NCBI RefSeq assembly: GCF_009796785.1
Contig: NZ_CP047026.1
Span: 3,888,501 to 3,952,500 of the forward strand
DNA length: 64,000 nucleotides
Direction: 5' to 3'
From: Polaribacter sp. L3A8
GTDB lineage: Bacteria; Bacteroidota; Bacteroidia; Flavobacteriales; Flavobacteriaceae
The position numbers were made by a program, and so were the translations under genes. Each line of letters opens with the position of its first letter. The stretch's first letter is position 1. Below, in pieces: positions 32,101 through 41,105 of the stretch. A model generated the notes under the pieces. That model was not told the DNA's origin. It ran no database searches and worked only from the letters and a program-made list of their open reading frames with translations.

Positions 32101-35100
32101 TTTTCATCAGCAATAAAACCTGTAATTGTACCATCAAAATCTATTCTAGTGCTTTCTATTTTTCTTTTAATGTTTCTTAGATATTGTTGATTCTGCCATC
32201 TGTTTCCATTTAAACTAAAGCCAAACCAATTGTATGAGTCATAAGAATTAGTGGCAAAATTATAGTATCTTCTTTGGTTATTTCTGATGCTAAAATTAAC
32301 AGTACCAAAACTATGATTGGCGTTACTATTTGTGTAAGAATAATATTTTGGTTTTGGGGTAATAGGATTAAAATTCCAATTATGAGGTTTAAACTCATCT
32401 AAAGAAGCATCGTACATAGATGCTAAAATTTCTGCTGTAACCGTGTTTTTTTTATCATCCTTAATGGTAAAACTCCAAGTTTCATCTTGTCCTGGTTGTA
32501 ACTTATCTCTAAAAATATTGGTTTCAATATCTATCGATTCTTGCTTTTCAGGAACGTTTATCAATAAACTACCACTTTTAAAATAATTGTAATTTACAAA
32601 GTGATATTTTACAGCAAAACCACCAACATCATCTTTATAAACAGGAATTTTAATGGTTTTTATAGTGTTACTCAATTTTATTAAATGAGTAGCTATTGTT
32701 TTATAATTCTTTTCAATTTGAATAATTACGGTAATGTTTTCTGAAGCAGAACCTATTTTAAGGCTAACGTCATCACCTATATTGTAAAAAGTTTTATCTG
32801 TATTTATCTCAAATAATTTATTGTCTGCAACTTGTTTTTCTTTTGATGAAAAAAGAGCAAATCTTTGTTCGTCTTTTACTTCTTGTCCGAATTTGTCTTT
32901 ACTTTCTAAGACGGCAATATATTGCCCAGAAACCCAATTTTTAATGTTTTTAAGTTCAAATTCTTTTGCTTTATCTGTGTCGAAATTAAGGGTATGAACA
33001 AGTGCTCCTTTTTTCCAATTTCTTTCATCAGTTTCATTTTCTAAATACGGATCATTAGGAAACAAGGTTCTAAATGTGTTTTCTGAAATATCTTGATAAT
33101 CTGGTGCAGCCCAAGGTCTTTGTCTTAAAGCATTTTTAGGTGCTTGTAATTTATAAATTTTAATACTTCCTTTTGCAGGAATAAACTCGTCATTTAAATT
33201 TCTTGTATCAACCTTTAAAGAATTTTTTGTTGAATTTTTATCAATATTATCATCCATAGAAATCGATGCAATTAAACTGTGATAACCAACTTTTACAACG
33301 CTTGTTGCGCTGTGAGTTTCACCATTTATATCGGTAACATCGGCAGTAATTTCGTAACTAAAAACAGGTAGGTTTTCTTTAGAAACACTTTCGTCTGGTA
33401 TTGCTTTAAAGATAATTTCGAATTTTCCTTTATTATTGGTAACACTTTCTCCATGAGTAATTTCTTGAGAACTAGAAGTTGGGTTTGGTCTTCGCCAATA
33501 ATACCAACTTGGGTATTGCACTTTTCTATGTACGCGATAAACCACGGTTGCCTCTGTAATATTTGCACCAGAAAATGCTTTTGCAAATCCAGCTATAGTA
33601 ATAGAATCATTTATTTTATAACTTTCGGTTACCGATTTAAAATCAGTCTCAAATTTTGGTCTTTTGTATTCTTCAACAGAAATTGTTGTTGAATTGTTGT
33701 AGTCATATTCATAATGCTGATTATTATCTTCCTCTAAACTTTCATTAACTTTAATGGTATAATTGCCTGTTAAACCATTACTAGGTAAAATAAACTCGCC
33801 AGCAACAGAGCCAAATTCATTCAGTTTTAAATTTAACGATTTTACTTCTTGATTATTAACATCATATAAAACAACTTCTACGTATTCATTTTTTAAAATA
33901 TTAGATGTATTGCCTTGTTTTTTTATAACAATTGCTTTAAAAAATACGGTTTGTCCGGGTCTGTAAATACTTCTATCTGTAAAAATAAAAGGTTTAATTA
34001 TTGTTTGATGATCGTCATTATTTCTATAGTTTTTTCTGTCATCATCAGAAATATAATAATCACCAAAAGAAGCTTCATCATTTTTTGTTTTTACTGTAAT
34101 TTTAACATTGTTGTAAAATTCACTGCTTTTAAAAGAAGCAAACCCATTTTTACCTGTTATTAGGTTTTTGTTGATAAAAGCACCTCTATTTCTCTTTTCA
34201 TTTTTTATATGAATCTCGGCATTTTTAATAGGTTTTCCTGTTTCTCTATCTACTACTTGATAGTTATGAATATCGTTAAAATTATTTTCAACTAAACTTA
34301 AATTTGTCGCTTGTAAAGCTGCAGAGCCAAAAACTTCATCTTCTTTTAAAGCTTCATTTTCAGAAGTAATAATAAGGTAAGTTCCGTTTTTTAACTTCGG
34401 TACAATTACCTCTGTCTGGTGCTGTAAAAAATCTTTTTCATTTCTTAGTTTGGCATTCCAATTAATTACTTTTTCTAAAGAGTTTATCAATTTTATTTTT
34501 TCTTCTAATTGATATACTTTATTAAATTGATGTAATTGAGCGTCTGTAATTTTATAAGCGGTAAAAAAGAGTTTGTTAATATTTTTATAGTTCAATAATA
34601 ACCTTGAGTTTGTCTCTATAGAGATGTATTTTTCTTCAGTAATAGAAAGTGACTTCTGTAAAATTTGATTTTTAAGCACTGTACAGTTTTTAGCGCCTAA
34701 ACTGTTAGGAAATTGTTTAATTACGGTATTGCAAATATCGATAGCCTCTTTATTTTTAAATCTGTCTTTTTTCTCTTTAGAAGTAGTGTAAGCGTTGGCT
34801 TGGTCTCTATATATTTTTGCAGTTTCAAAAGCATATAAACCACTTACAACATTTTCCTTAAAAATATCTGTTGATGATTTTAAGGTTGATAAAAAAATAG
34901 GTTCTTTATTCTGAAAAGTAGCATGCTCATTTACAAAGTTTAAACGATGAATATCCGCATCAACCAAAGCATCTAAATTATTTTCTTTAGCATGAAACTG
35001 AATTAATTTCTGATAAATTTTTAGAGCATTAAATTGTAATGAGAAGGTATCTTTAGATGTTAGTTTTAATTTTGAAAACGTTCTGTAATCACTTAAAAAA

Positions 35101-35762
35101 CTGGAGTCATCTAAAATAAAATTATATGCAGGCGATGCAATTGATGTTTCGTTAGATTTATAAAATTCTAATGCATTGTGTGCAAGAAAATCATAGACTG
35201 TTGGTCTGTATTTTTTAGAGTCTTTTTCAATTTGTAAGATATCTACATATTCATAAATAGCTGTTTTTTGTAATGCTTCTGCATTTTCTAAAGAAGCTTC
35301 AAAATGACAGTGAATTTCCTTAAACAGTGTATTTAAATCCCAAGTTCTAAAATCATTAACATTTACTTTGTCCTCTGTTTTTGTTCTGTTGTAAAATTTA
35401 TATCTGTTCTGTGTAAAATATTGCCAATACAGATTTGCTAAGATGTTTTCTAACACATTTTTTGTTGGAAATTTACTGGTAGCAATATGTTTTTTAAAAC
35501 TTTCTATCACTTTTACTTGTGCGTCTTCTTCTAAGGTTAAAGAAAATTTACTTTTATAAAATAGCGTTTTTATTAACTGAGCAGAATTGTTTTCTGTGGT
35601 TGCCTTGGTGTAGATTTTATCTACAGTTTCTAACGCTGATTTAGGTAAATTGTCTATCTCTAATTTTTCTACCTGTAACCAAAGGTTTTTAAAGGAAGTT
35701 TGTGCGTTAGAAATGGAAGAGAATGCTATAATCATTAATAATGTTGATGTAATTTTTTTCAT
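29136..35762 (-). CDS. Giant alpha-2-macroglobulin-like protein with embedded TonB-plug module
   Basis: The 2208-residue exported protein (signal peptide MKKITSTLLMIIAFSSISNAQ) is of the bacterial alpha-2-macroglobulin type. A long helical N-terminal part is followed by MG-type beta domains (RETGKPIKNAEIHIKN; IFTDRSIYRPGQTVFFKAIV near 600, the MG2 signature). The ALTRWKLQLLAHT region precedes the thioester motif PYECAEQTF (about 1643-1651), followed by the alpha-helical TED. Between the MG domains and the bait/TED half, about 1207-1404, sits a complete SusC-like N-terminal module. It has a carboxypeptidase regulatory domain (GEPLPGVSVIIKGTSFGTETDFDGNYSI) and a TonB plug (LDEVVVVGYG, PLYIVDGV, SVYGARGANGVIIITTKKG) but no barrel. 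I chose the ATG at 35762 for its signal peptide. Such proteins trap proteases in the periplasm; the plug suggests a docking role, which is inference. Confidence 0.88.
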   Translation of the reverse strand: MKKITSTLLMIIAFSSISNAQTSFKNLWLQVEKLEIDNLPKSALETVDKIYTKATTENNSAQLIKTLFYKSKFSLTLEEDAQVKVIESFKKHIATSKFPTKNVLENILANLYWQYFTQNRYKFYNRTKTEDKVNVNDFRTWDLNTLFKEIHCHFEASLENAEALQKTAIYEYVDILQIEKDSKKYRPTVYDFLAHNALEFYKSNETSIASPAYNFILDDSSFLSDYRTFSKLKLTSKDTFSLQFNALKIYQKLIQFHAKENNLDALVDADIHRLNFVNEHATFQNKEPIFLSTLKSSTDIFKENVVSGLYAFETAKIYRDQANAYTTSKEKKDRFKNKEAIDICNTVIKQFPNSLGAKNCTVLKNQILQKSLSITEEKYISIETNSRLLLNYKNINKLFFTAYKITDAQLHQFNKVYQLEEKIKLINSLEKVINWNAKLRNEKDFLQHQTEVIVPKLKNGTYLIITSENEALKEDEVFGSAALQATNLSLVENNFNDIHNYQVVDRETGKPIKNAEIHIKNEKRNRGAFINKNLITGKNGFASFKSSEFYNNVKITVKTKNDEASFGDYYISDDDRKNYRNNDDHQTIIKPFIFTDRSIYRPGQTVFFKAIVIKKQGNTSNILKNEYVEVVLYDVNNQEVKSLNLKLNEFGSVAGEFILPSNGLTGNYTIKVNESLEEDNNQHYEYDYNNSTTISVEEYKRPKFETDFKSVTESYKINDSITIAGFAKAFSGANITEATVVYRVHRKVQYPSWYYWRRPNPTSSSQEITHGESVTNNKGKFEIIFKAIPDESVSKENLPVFSYEITADVTDINGETHSATSVVKVGYHSLIASISMDDNIDKNSTKNSLKVDTRNLNDEFIPAKGSIKIYKLQAPKNALRQRPWAAPDYQDISENTFRTLFPNDPYLENETDERNWKKGALVHTLNFDTDKAKEFELKNIKNWVSGQYIAVLESKDKFGQEVKDEQRFALFSSKEKQVADNKLFEINTDKTFYNIGDDVSLKIGSASENITVIIQIEKNYKTIATHLIKLSNTIKTIKIPVYKDDVGGFAVKYHFVNYNYFKSGSLLINVPEKQESIDIETNIFRDKLQPGQDETWSFTIKDDKKNTVTAEILASMYDASLDEFKPHNWNFNPITPKPKYYSYTNSNANHSFGTVNFSIRNNQRRYYNFATNSYDSYNWFGFSLNGNRWQNQQYLRNIKRKIESTRIDFDGTITGFIADENGEPLPGVSVIIKGTSFGTETDFDGNYSIKIKKGDVLIFSYLGFISKEQTISNQTNINVKLEEDSSNLDEVVVVGYGTQMKRHITGAVSHLNPENEEADISNVLEGSVAGVSISDDSENTLIRGMGSATGTNKPLYIVDGVIVDKMTLSPDQIAEISVLKDAAATSVYGARGANGVIIITTKKGVDKQLLQVKARKNFNETAFFFPQLRTDKNGQVRFSFTMPEALTRWKLQLLAHTTELKSATKTLQTVTQKELMVVPNAPRFLREGDKITLSAKITNLTNNQLSGFAKLILTDAITGKEIDAELENLNSNKNFTVNTDGNTSVSWNLSIPETVQAVQYKIVAKAGDFSDGEQNVLPVLSNRMLVTETLPMWIRSNQTKTFTLDKLKNNRSSTLKNHKLTLEMTSNPVWYAIQALPYLMEYPYECAEQTFSRYYANTLASFVANSNPRIQEVFNAWKTSDALLSNLEKNQELKSLIIQETPWLRDAQSETEQKKRIALLFDLNKMKNEQEKAINKLKDMQMNSGGFSWFKGGRYESNFITQHITTGFGHLSKLGVTDFDASTKNMIEKSVQYLDGELLEQYKKLLERAEEIRDKAKTKKKGEQAYKDYLSKNNLGYFTIQYLYMRSFYASISLDDNLQKAVDYYRNQAKTYWNDYNLYAKGQIALSLFRNDDKITAKKILKSLKENSISSDELGMYWKENTSGYYYYQAPVETQALLIETFSEIENDTKTIDNLKIWLLKNKQTNRWKTTKATTEAVYALLLNGNDWVSITEMVAIKVGDKEINPTKLDDVKVEAGTGYFKTSWSTSDIKKEMADVTITKKGNGIAWGGLYWQYFEDLDKITSAETPLKLNKKLFLKLNSDTGKELKEITKDTKLNIGDLITVRIELRSDRDMEFIHMKDMRASGVEPINVLSQYKWQDNLGYYESTKDAATNFFFDRLPKGIYVFEYDVRVNNAGEFSNGITTIQSMYAPEFSSHSKGVRIKILEN

Positions 35763-35933
35763 AATCATAAGATTTAATGCTGTCAAAGCACGTGTAAATC
35801 GGTCTATAAAACAATTTAAAATTAGTTAACGGGTTGTTTCACTGCGTAAAACCATTTTTTAACTGAGTTTCGTTATAAAGATACTTTATATTGTGTAAAG
35901 CTTTTGTATTTTTACTTTTCTAAATTTTGTTCG

Positions 35934-37286
35934 ATGAAAATTCATTTTATTGCTATTGGCGGAAGCGCAATGCACAACTTAGCAATTGCTTTACACCAAA
36001 AAGGATACCAAGTTTCTGGTTCTGATGATACAATTCACAATCCTTCTAAATCTCGTTTAGAAAAATATGGATTATTGCCTGAAGAATTTGGATGGTTTCC
36101 AGAAAAAATAGCCTCAAAACTAGATGTAATTATTTTAGGAATGCATGCTAAAAAGGATAATCCAGAATTATTAAAAGCCCAAGAATTAGGTTTAAAAATA
36201 TATTCTTATCCAGAGTTTCTGTACGAACAATCGAAAGATAAAACGCGTGTTGTTATTGGTGGTTCTCACGGAAAAACAACCATTACTTCTATGGTTTTAC
36301 ATGTGTTAAATTATCATGAAAAAGAAGTAGATTACATGGTGGGCGCACAATTAGAAGGTTTTGAAACCATGGTGCATTTAACAGAAGAAAACGATTTTAT
36401 TGTTTTAGAAGGAGATGAGTATTTAAGTTCGCCAATAGATATGCGTCCTAAATTTCACTTATATAAGCCAAATATTGCATTATTAAGTGGTATTGCTTGG
36501 GATCATATTAACGTGTTTCCTACGTTTGAAAACTACGTAGAACAATTTAAAATATTTACAGACTCTATGGTAAATGGAGGAAGTATGGTGTATAATGAAG
36601 AGGATGAGATTGTAAAAGAGGTTGTAGAATCTTCAGAAAATCATATTAAGAAATATCCATATGCTACACCAAAACATTTTATAGAAAACGGAATTACATA
36701 TTTAGAAACTGAAGAAGGAAATTTACCTTTAGAAATTTTCGGAAAACACAATCTTCAGAATTTAGCAGGAGCAAAGTGGATTTGTCAACATATGGGGGTT
36801 GATGAAGATTATTTCTATGAAGCAATCGCTAGTTTTAGTGGAGCAAGCAAACGTTTAGAAAAAATAGTTGAAAATAACTCCACTGTTATTTTTAAAGATT
36901 TTGCACATTCACCAAGTAAAGTAGAAGCAACAACAAAAGCCGTTAAAGAACAATATGCAGAAAGAACTGTTTTAGCTTGTTTAGAATTGCATACATATTC
37001 TAGTTTAAATGCAGAGTTTTTAGCAGAATATAAAGGAGCATTAGATGCTGCGGATAAAGCGGTGGTTTTCTATTCTCCACATGCCGTAAAAATTAAACAA
37101 TTAGAAGAAGTTACAGCACAACAAATAGCAAATGCTTTTGAAAGAGATGATTTAATTATTTATACAAATCCAGCTGAATTTAAAACATTTTTATTCAATC
37201 AGAATTTAGATAAAACAGCAGTTGTTTTAATGAGTTCTGGTAATTATGGTGGTTTAGATTTTGAAGAAGTTAAGAGTTTGGTTTAG
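35934..37286 (+). CDS. mpl: Murein peptide ligase (UDP-MurNAc:tripeptide ligase)
   Basis: Mpl re-attaches recycled L-Ala-gamma-D-Glu-meso-Dap tripeptide to UDP-N-acetylmuramate. The 450-residue protein has the Mur ligase order. An N-terminal Rossmann part begins MKIHFIAIGGSAMHNLAIAL. The ATP loop is VVIGGSHGKTTITSMV (about 102-117), the centre has LEGDEYLSSPIDMRPKF and GIAWDHINVFPT, and the C-terminal domain holds FGKHNLQNLAGA and FKDFAHSPSKVEAT. The short distance from GGSAMHNLA to the ATP loop and the YLSSP motif fit Mpl rather than MurC. I chose the ATG at 35934. The 3' end overlaps the convergent nucleotidyltransferase gene by 17 bases. Confidence 0.95.
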   Translation: MKIHFIAIGGSAMHNLAIALHQKGYQVSGSDDTIHNPSKSRLEKYGLLPEEFGWFPEKIASKLDVIILGMHAKKDNPELLKAQELGLKIYSYPEFLYEQSKDKTRVVIGGSHGKTTITSMVLHVLNYHEKEVDYMVGAQLEGFETMVHLTEENDFIVLEGDEYLSSPIDMRPKFHLYKPNIALLSGIAWDHINVFPTFENYVEQFKIFTDSMVNGGSMVYNEEDEIVKEVVESSENHIKKYPYATPKHFIENGITYLETEEGNLPLEIFGKHNLQNLAGAKWICQHMGVDEDYFYEAIASFSGASKRLEKIVENNSTVIFKDFAHSPSKVEATTKAVKEQYAERTVLACLELHTYSSLNAEFLAEYKGALDAADKAVVFYSPHAVKIKQLEEVTAQQIANAFERDDLIIYTNPAEFKTFLFNQNLDKTAVVLMSSGNYGGLDFEEVKSLV

Positions 37287-38370
37287 TTTTATCTAAACCG
37301 AATTGTTTTAAGTAGAAACGAACGTTTTTAAACCGCCTAAAGGTATATTTACTGTATTCTTTATCGATAAAAGAATATTGTAGAATCTTAATTTTATCTT
37401 TAATTTTGATATAAGAATTAATCAATTTAATTTTTCTGAGTTCTTTTTTAGAATTTCCTATAATTTTTAGATATGAATCTATATATTTTTTAGATTCACT
37501 ATTAATTGTGTATTCAAAAGTTTTAGGTGCGTTTAAAATTTCTGAAGCACAACTTTTATAGTTATTTAGATATTTTATGATTGTCTTATTTTTTATAATT
37601 CTTTTTGTAGAACTTGTGTTAATAGATAATAAGAAACTATCATATACATTTCTTAGTGTAATCGTTTTAGAAAAATAGAGGTTATCATTAATTTGCTTTT
37701 GTAAAATTGTTATTAAAAATTGATTTTCGAAAGATGCAACGCTACAATTACTAGAAGAAAATGAATTTTCTTTTAAAGTTTCGTAATCTAGATAACTTGT
37801 GTAAGGCTTCTTTAGAACCTTGTTGTGAACTTCTACAGCAGCAATTCTATTTTCTTTAACCATTTTAGGATAATGCCAATGAAAATCCATATAAACTTCA
37901 CTTTTGGCACTATATTTTTCTTTTTTTAAAATTTCTACGGTGTTCTTAAAATCGTCTTTAGAAACGATAAGGTCAATATCACCAACCATTCTCTCTCCAA
38001 TATCTTCATATAAACCTTCGAGGAGGTTTCCTGTTCCTTTTAAGAAAATAGGGGTAATGTTGTTCTTTAAAAGAAGCTCGTTAATTTCTTTAGCTTGATC
38101 AATAATTTGCTGATTTCTTGCTCTATTTAAATCGGTAATATGAATCATATAATTTACCAATTCTTCAGGTAAATAATGAAGAAAATTAGCTCTCTTTAAA
38201 TTGCAATATAGCGCAGGGAAAACAAAATGACCTGTACTTAGTTTTACAACAGAATCCCAATCTGTGTTCCTTGATTTTAATTCTTTTTCTACTAAAATCT
38301 TATTTTTTTCTTCGTGATTAATTGTTAAACATTTAGCTACAAAAAACAGCGTTTCTTTATAATTCATCAT
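37270..38370 (-). CDS. NTP_transf_5-type nucleotidyltransferase
   Basis: The 366-residue protein belongs to the nucleotidyltransferase family often found with PqqD and HprK-like proteins. The active-site pattern is IFLKGTGNLLEGLYEDIGERMVGDIDLIV (about 110-140), with GxG and the D-x-D of GDIDLIV. The N-terminal part (SRNTDWDSVVKLSTGHFVFPALYCNL) matches the family. Relatives occur in lasso-peptide and surface-polysaccharide clusters, where they are thought to modify a peptide or glycan. Neither kind of partner is seen next door. It overlaps the HprK-like gene by 14 bases and so is co-translated with it. Confidence 0.85.
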   Translation of the reverse strand: MMNYKETLFFVAKCLTINHEEKNKILVEKELKSRNTDWDSVVKLSTGHFVFPALYCNLKRANFLHYLPEELVNYMIHITDLNRARNQQIIDQAKEINELLLKNNITPIFLKGTGNLLEGLYEDIGERMVGDIDLIVSKDDFKNTVEILKKEKYSAKSEVYMDFHWHYPKMVKENRIAAVEVHNKVLKKPYTSYLDYETLKENSFSSSNCSVASFENQFLITILQKQINDNLYFSKTITLRNVYDSFLLSINTSSTKRIIKNKTIIKYLNNYKSCASEILNAPKTFEYTINSESKKYIDSYLKIIGNSKKELRKIKLINSYIKIKDKIKILQYSFIDKEYSKYTFRRFKNVRFYLKQFGLDKTKPNS

Positions 38371-39496
38371 TAAATATTTTTGAAACTGTTTTAATCATTT
38401 CATCGTTTTTAGAATACGTTAAACGATAACAATTTAGAGAACTGAACCAATCTAAGAATATTTGGGCATTTTCTATTTTTGGAGAAATCCAAGAATCAGG
38501 AATTAATTGCTGAAACGCATCAATCTTAGAAATCTTTTCACAAGTTAATTCAGCGTCTTTTTCATACTTAATAAAAACCAAGTCATTACAAGGTAAGTGG
38601 CTGAAGTAATTGGTGTTATTTGGCTTTAAATAGCGTACAATTTTGTTTAATCTCTTAAAATTATATTCAGCTGTAGTTGCTAATTCGGGATACATAGGAA
38701 GCAGGGTTTCTAGGCTGTTTTTTTTGATTGATATAGCTGCCGGAAAACTGTAAACTTCTTTTTTATCAATATCTATAGGTACAAAATCATCTGCTAAACA
38801 GGTAAAACCATTTGCTTGTAAAAGAGCCAAAGAAGTGCTTTTTCCGTTGCCAGAATCACCTAAAAAAAGAATGGATTTTTTTTTATTACTAACGGCAGAT
38901 GCATGAAAAACTCCCATCCATTCGTTTTCTTCCTTTTGATGAATTTTCTGAATAAATTGCATCGAAAACTTTCCTTGGAAATAATGAATGTCATTACGAC
39001 TCCAAGATCCAATTAGTTTTTTATCAACTAGAAGAAAAATATAATTATGTTCTATAAATACATCAAATTGATAATCAAAACTAGTTGTATCATTTATGAC
39101 TAAATGAGAAAATTTTGGATGCACAAAAGATAACTCGTTTTCACTTAAATAAGAAACCTTAAAAACAACATTGTTTACTTTATAATACTTTGTAAATTCA
39201 AAAGATTCTGGAGTTTCAATATCTCTATAATCATTAATTATTTCGGATGCAGGGTTATTATTTGGTGTGTAGATTCTTTTTTCTAAATCTAAGACAAAGT
39301 CTATCGTCTTATCTAAGGGAACAGATAGTTTTTTAGACAATGCTTCTGCAATTTCGTTTACAGATATCCCTTTACTTAATCTTTTTAAAATATCTGCTGT
39401 GGTGTTTTCTAAAACTAGGTATTCATTACTGTTTTCAAACCAAACTATAGTTTTGTCTTCTGCAGTTTGATATAAGAAATTTGATTGTTTTTTCAT
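38357..39496 (-). CDS. PqqD-HprK-like kinase fusion
   Basis: This 379-residue protein has an N-terminal PqqD-like part (about 8-75, VLENTTADILKRLSKGISVNEIAEALSKKL). The HPr-kinase/phosphorylase-like P-loop domain has FLGDSGNGKSTSLALL (about 215-230) and then CLADDFVPIDIDKKEVYSFPAAISIKK, the pattern of HprK-related enzymes that act on peptides rather than on HPr. HPr itself and a phosphotransferase system are not seen. Together with the nucleotidyltransferase it forms a two-gene unit with no visible substrate. It resembles peptide-modifying pairs in lasso-peptide clusters, but no precursor gene is visible within 100 bases upstream. Confidence 0.85.
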   Translation of the reverse strand: MKKQSNFLYQTAEDKTIVWFENSNEYLVLENTTADILKRLSKGISVNEIAEALSKKLSVPLDKTIDFVLDLEKRIYTPNNNPASEIINDYRDIETPESFEFTKYYKVNNVVFKVSYLSENELSFVHPKFSHLVINDTTSFDYQFDVFIEHNYIFLLVDKKLIGSWSRNDIHYFQGKFSMQFIQKIHQKEENEWMGVFHASAVSNKKKSILFLGDSGNGKSTSLALLQANGFTCLADDFVPIDIDKKEVYSFPAAISIKKNSLETLLPMYPELATTAEYNFKRLNKIVRYLKPNNTNYFSHLPCNDLVFIKYEKDAELTCEKISKIDAFQQLIPDSWISPKIENAQIFLDWFSSLNCYRLTYSKNDEMIKTVSKIFNDEL

Positions 39497-39602
39497 AAAT
39501 AATAAAAGTAACTATTTTATTATTTATATAAAGTAAAAATGCCCAAAAATTGAGATGAATAGATAAATTATGTTTTAGTGTAATTTTTGTGAAGTAGTAG
39601 TC

Positions 39603-41102
39603 TTAATTTTTTCTCCAAAAGAATGGAGTAAATAAAATAAGGACAGTAAAAAGTTCTAAACGCCCAATTAACATTAAAAAAGAACAAAACCATTTGGCAG
39701 CATCAGATAAATGAGCGTAATTATCTACAGGACTTACAGAGCCAATTGCAGGACCGATGTTTCCTAAAGAAGATGCTGCTGCACCTAAAGCAGACATAAA
39801 ATCTAATCCAAAAAGAGTAAGTATTACAGAGGCTAAAATAAAAATAAGCATGTAAATAATAAAGAAAGAAAGGATGTTAAATACAATTGTATGTGGTACC
39901 GATTTTCCGTCTAACCTTACAGGTATAATAGCGTTAGGATGTAATGCTTTTTTAAATTCTAAAAAGCTATTTTTTAACATTACTATATGTCTTACTATTT
40001 TAATACCACCACTTGTAGATCCTGCAGAACCACCAGTAAAAAATAACGCAAAGAAAATACCAGTAGCTAAAAAGTTCCACATTGTAAAATCTGCAGAAAC
40101 AAATCCGGTTGTAGTTACTACAGATATCACCATAAAAAGAGAATGTCTAATAGCACTTTCTACTTTACCAAAAATCATTGGGTGTGCAATGGTTGTTTGT
40201 AAATTTGGATCTTGAAAAAAGATAATTATAACTGCTATTATTGCAGAAACACCAACTGTTCCCCAAAAATAATATTTAAACTCTTCGCTTTCAAAAACTT
40301 TTTTAACCTTTCCTTTTAATGCAAAGTAAGTTAGCACGAAGTTTGTACCTGCTACAAACATAAAAAAGATAATAATGTATTGTACTAATGGTAAGTTATT
40401 ATAAAAGGCAACACTGTTGTTTTTTGTAGAAAAACCACCTGTACTCATTGTTGCCATTGCATGATTAATAGCATCAAACCAAGTCATACCAGCAAATTTT
40501 AATAAAAAGAACTGAGCAAAGGTTAGGGTTATGTATATTAAATATAAACGTTTGGCAGTATCTGTAATTCGTGGGTGTAATTTATCTGCAGATGGGCCAG
40601 GAGCTTCTGCCATAAAAAGCTGCATTCCTCCAATACCTAAAAGAGGTAGAATAGCAATTGTAAGTACTATAATTCCCATTCCTCCAATCCAATGCGTTGC
40701 ACTTCGCCAAAATAAAATTCCTTTAGGCATGGCCTCTATGTCTATTAAAATGGAAGAACCTGTTGTTGAGTAGCCAGATATTGTTTCGAAAAAAGCGTCT
40801 GCTATACTTGGTATCGTTTCAGAAAGTAAATAAGGTAACATACCTGTAATAGATAGTGTTAACCATCCTAAAGTTACAATTAAATACCCTTCTTTTTTTT
40901 GAATATTGGTGCTTTTAGGTTTATTTAAAAAATATAGAAGTAGACCAATAATTATAGTTACTGTTCCGGCCGCTAAAATTCCCCATTTGGCATCTTCATT
41001 ATGATAAACGCTAAAAGGATAGGCAATAAACATAAAACAACCGTTTAAAATTGCAGTAATACCTAAAAAGCGAAATATAATTTTAGTGTTTAAAGTACTC
41101 AT
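39603..41102 (-). CDS. trkH: TrkH-type potassium uptake channel subunit
   Basis: The 499-residue inner-membrane protein has the fourfold M1-P-M2 layout of the TrkH/KtrB family. Selectivity-filter-like loops are seen at ETISGYSTTGSSI (about 107-119), ATMSTGGFSTKN (about 214-225), SVVTTTGFVSADF and AAASSLGNIGPAIGSV. It takes up K+ together with the TrkA protein encoded 3 bases upstream in the same operon. The C-terminus IGRLELFTVLILFTPFFW is the typical family ending, so the protein is complete. Confidence 0.95.
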   Translation of the reverse strand: MSTLNTKIIFRFLGITAILNGCFMFIAYPFSVYHNEDAKWGILAAGTVTIIIGLLLYFLNKPKSTNIQKKEGYLIVTLGWLTLSITGMLPYLLSETIPSIADAFFETISGYSTTGSSILIDIEAMPKGILFWRSATHWIGGMGIIVLTIAILPLLGIGGMQLFMAEAPGPSADKLHPRITDTAKRLYLIYITLTFAQFFLLKFAGMTWFDAINHAMATMSTGGFSTKNNSVAFYNNLPLVQYIIIFFMFVAGTNFVLTYFALKGKVKKVFESEEFKYYFWGTVGVSAIIAVIIIFFQDPNLQTTIAHPMIFGKVESAIRHSLFMVISVVTTTGFVSADFTMWNFLATGIFFALFFTGGSAGSTSGGIKIVRHIVMLKNSFLEFKKALHPNAIIPVRLDGKSVPHTIVFNILSFFIIYMLIFILASVILTLFGLDFMSALGAAASSLGNIGPAIGSVSPVDNYAHLSDAAKWFCSFLMLIGRLELFTVLILFTPFFWRKN

Positions 41103-41105
41103 TTG

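Noticed and set aside
31550..32140. Separate SusC-like gene inside the macroglobulin gene
   Set aside because: The frame is continuous on both sides and there is no barrel, start or stop, so it is a domain, not a gene.
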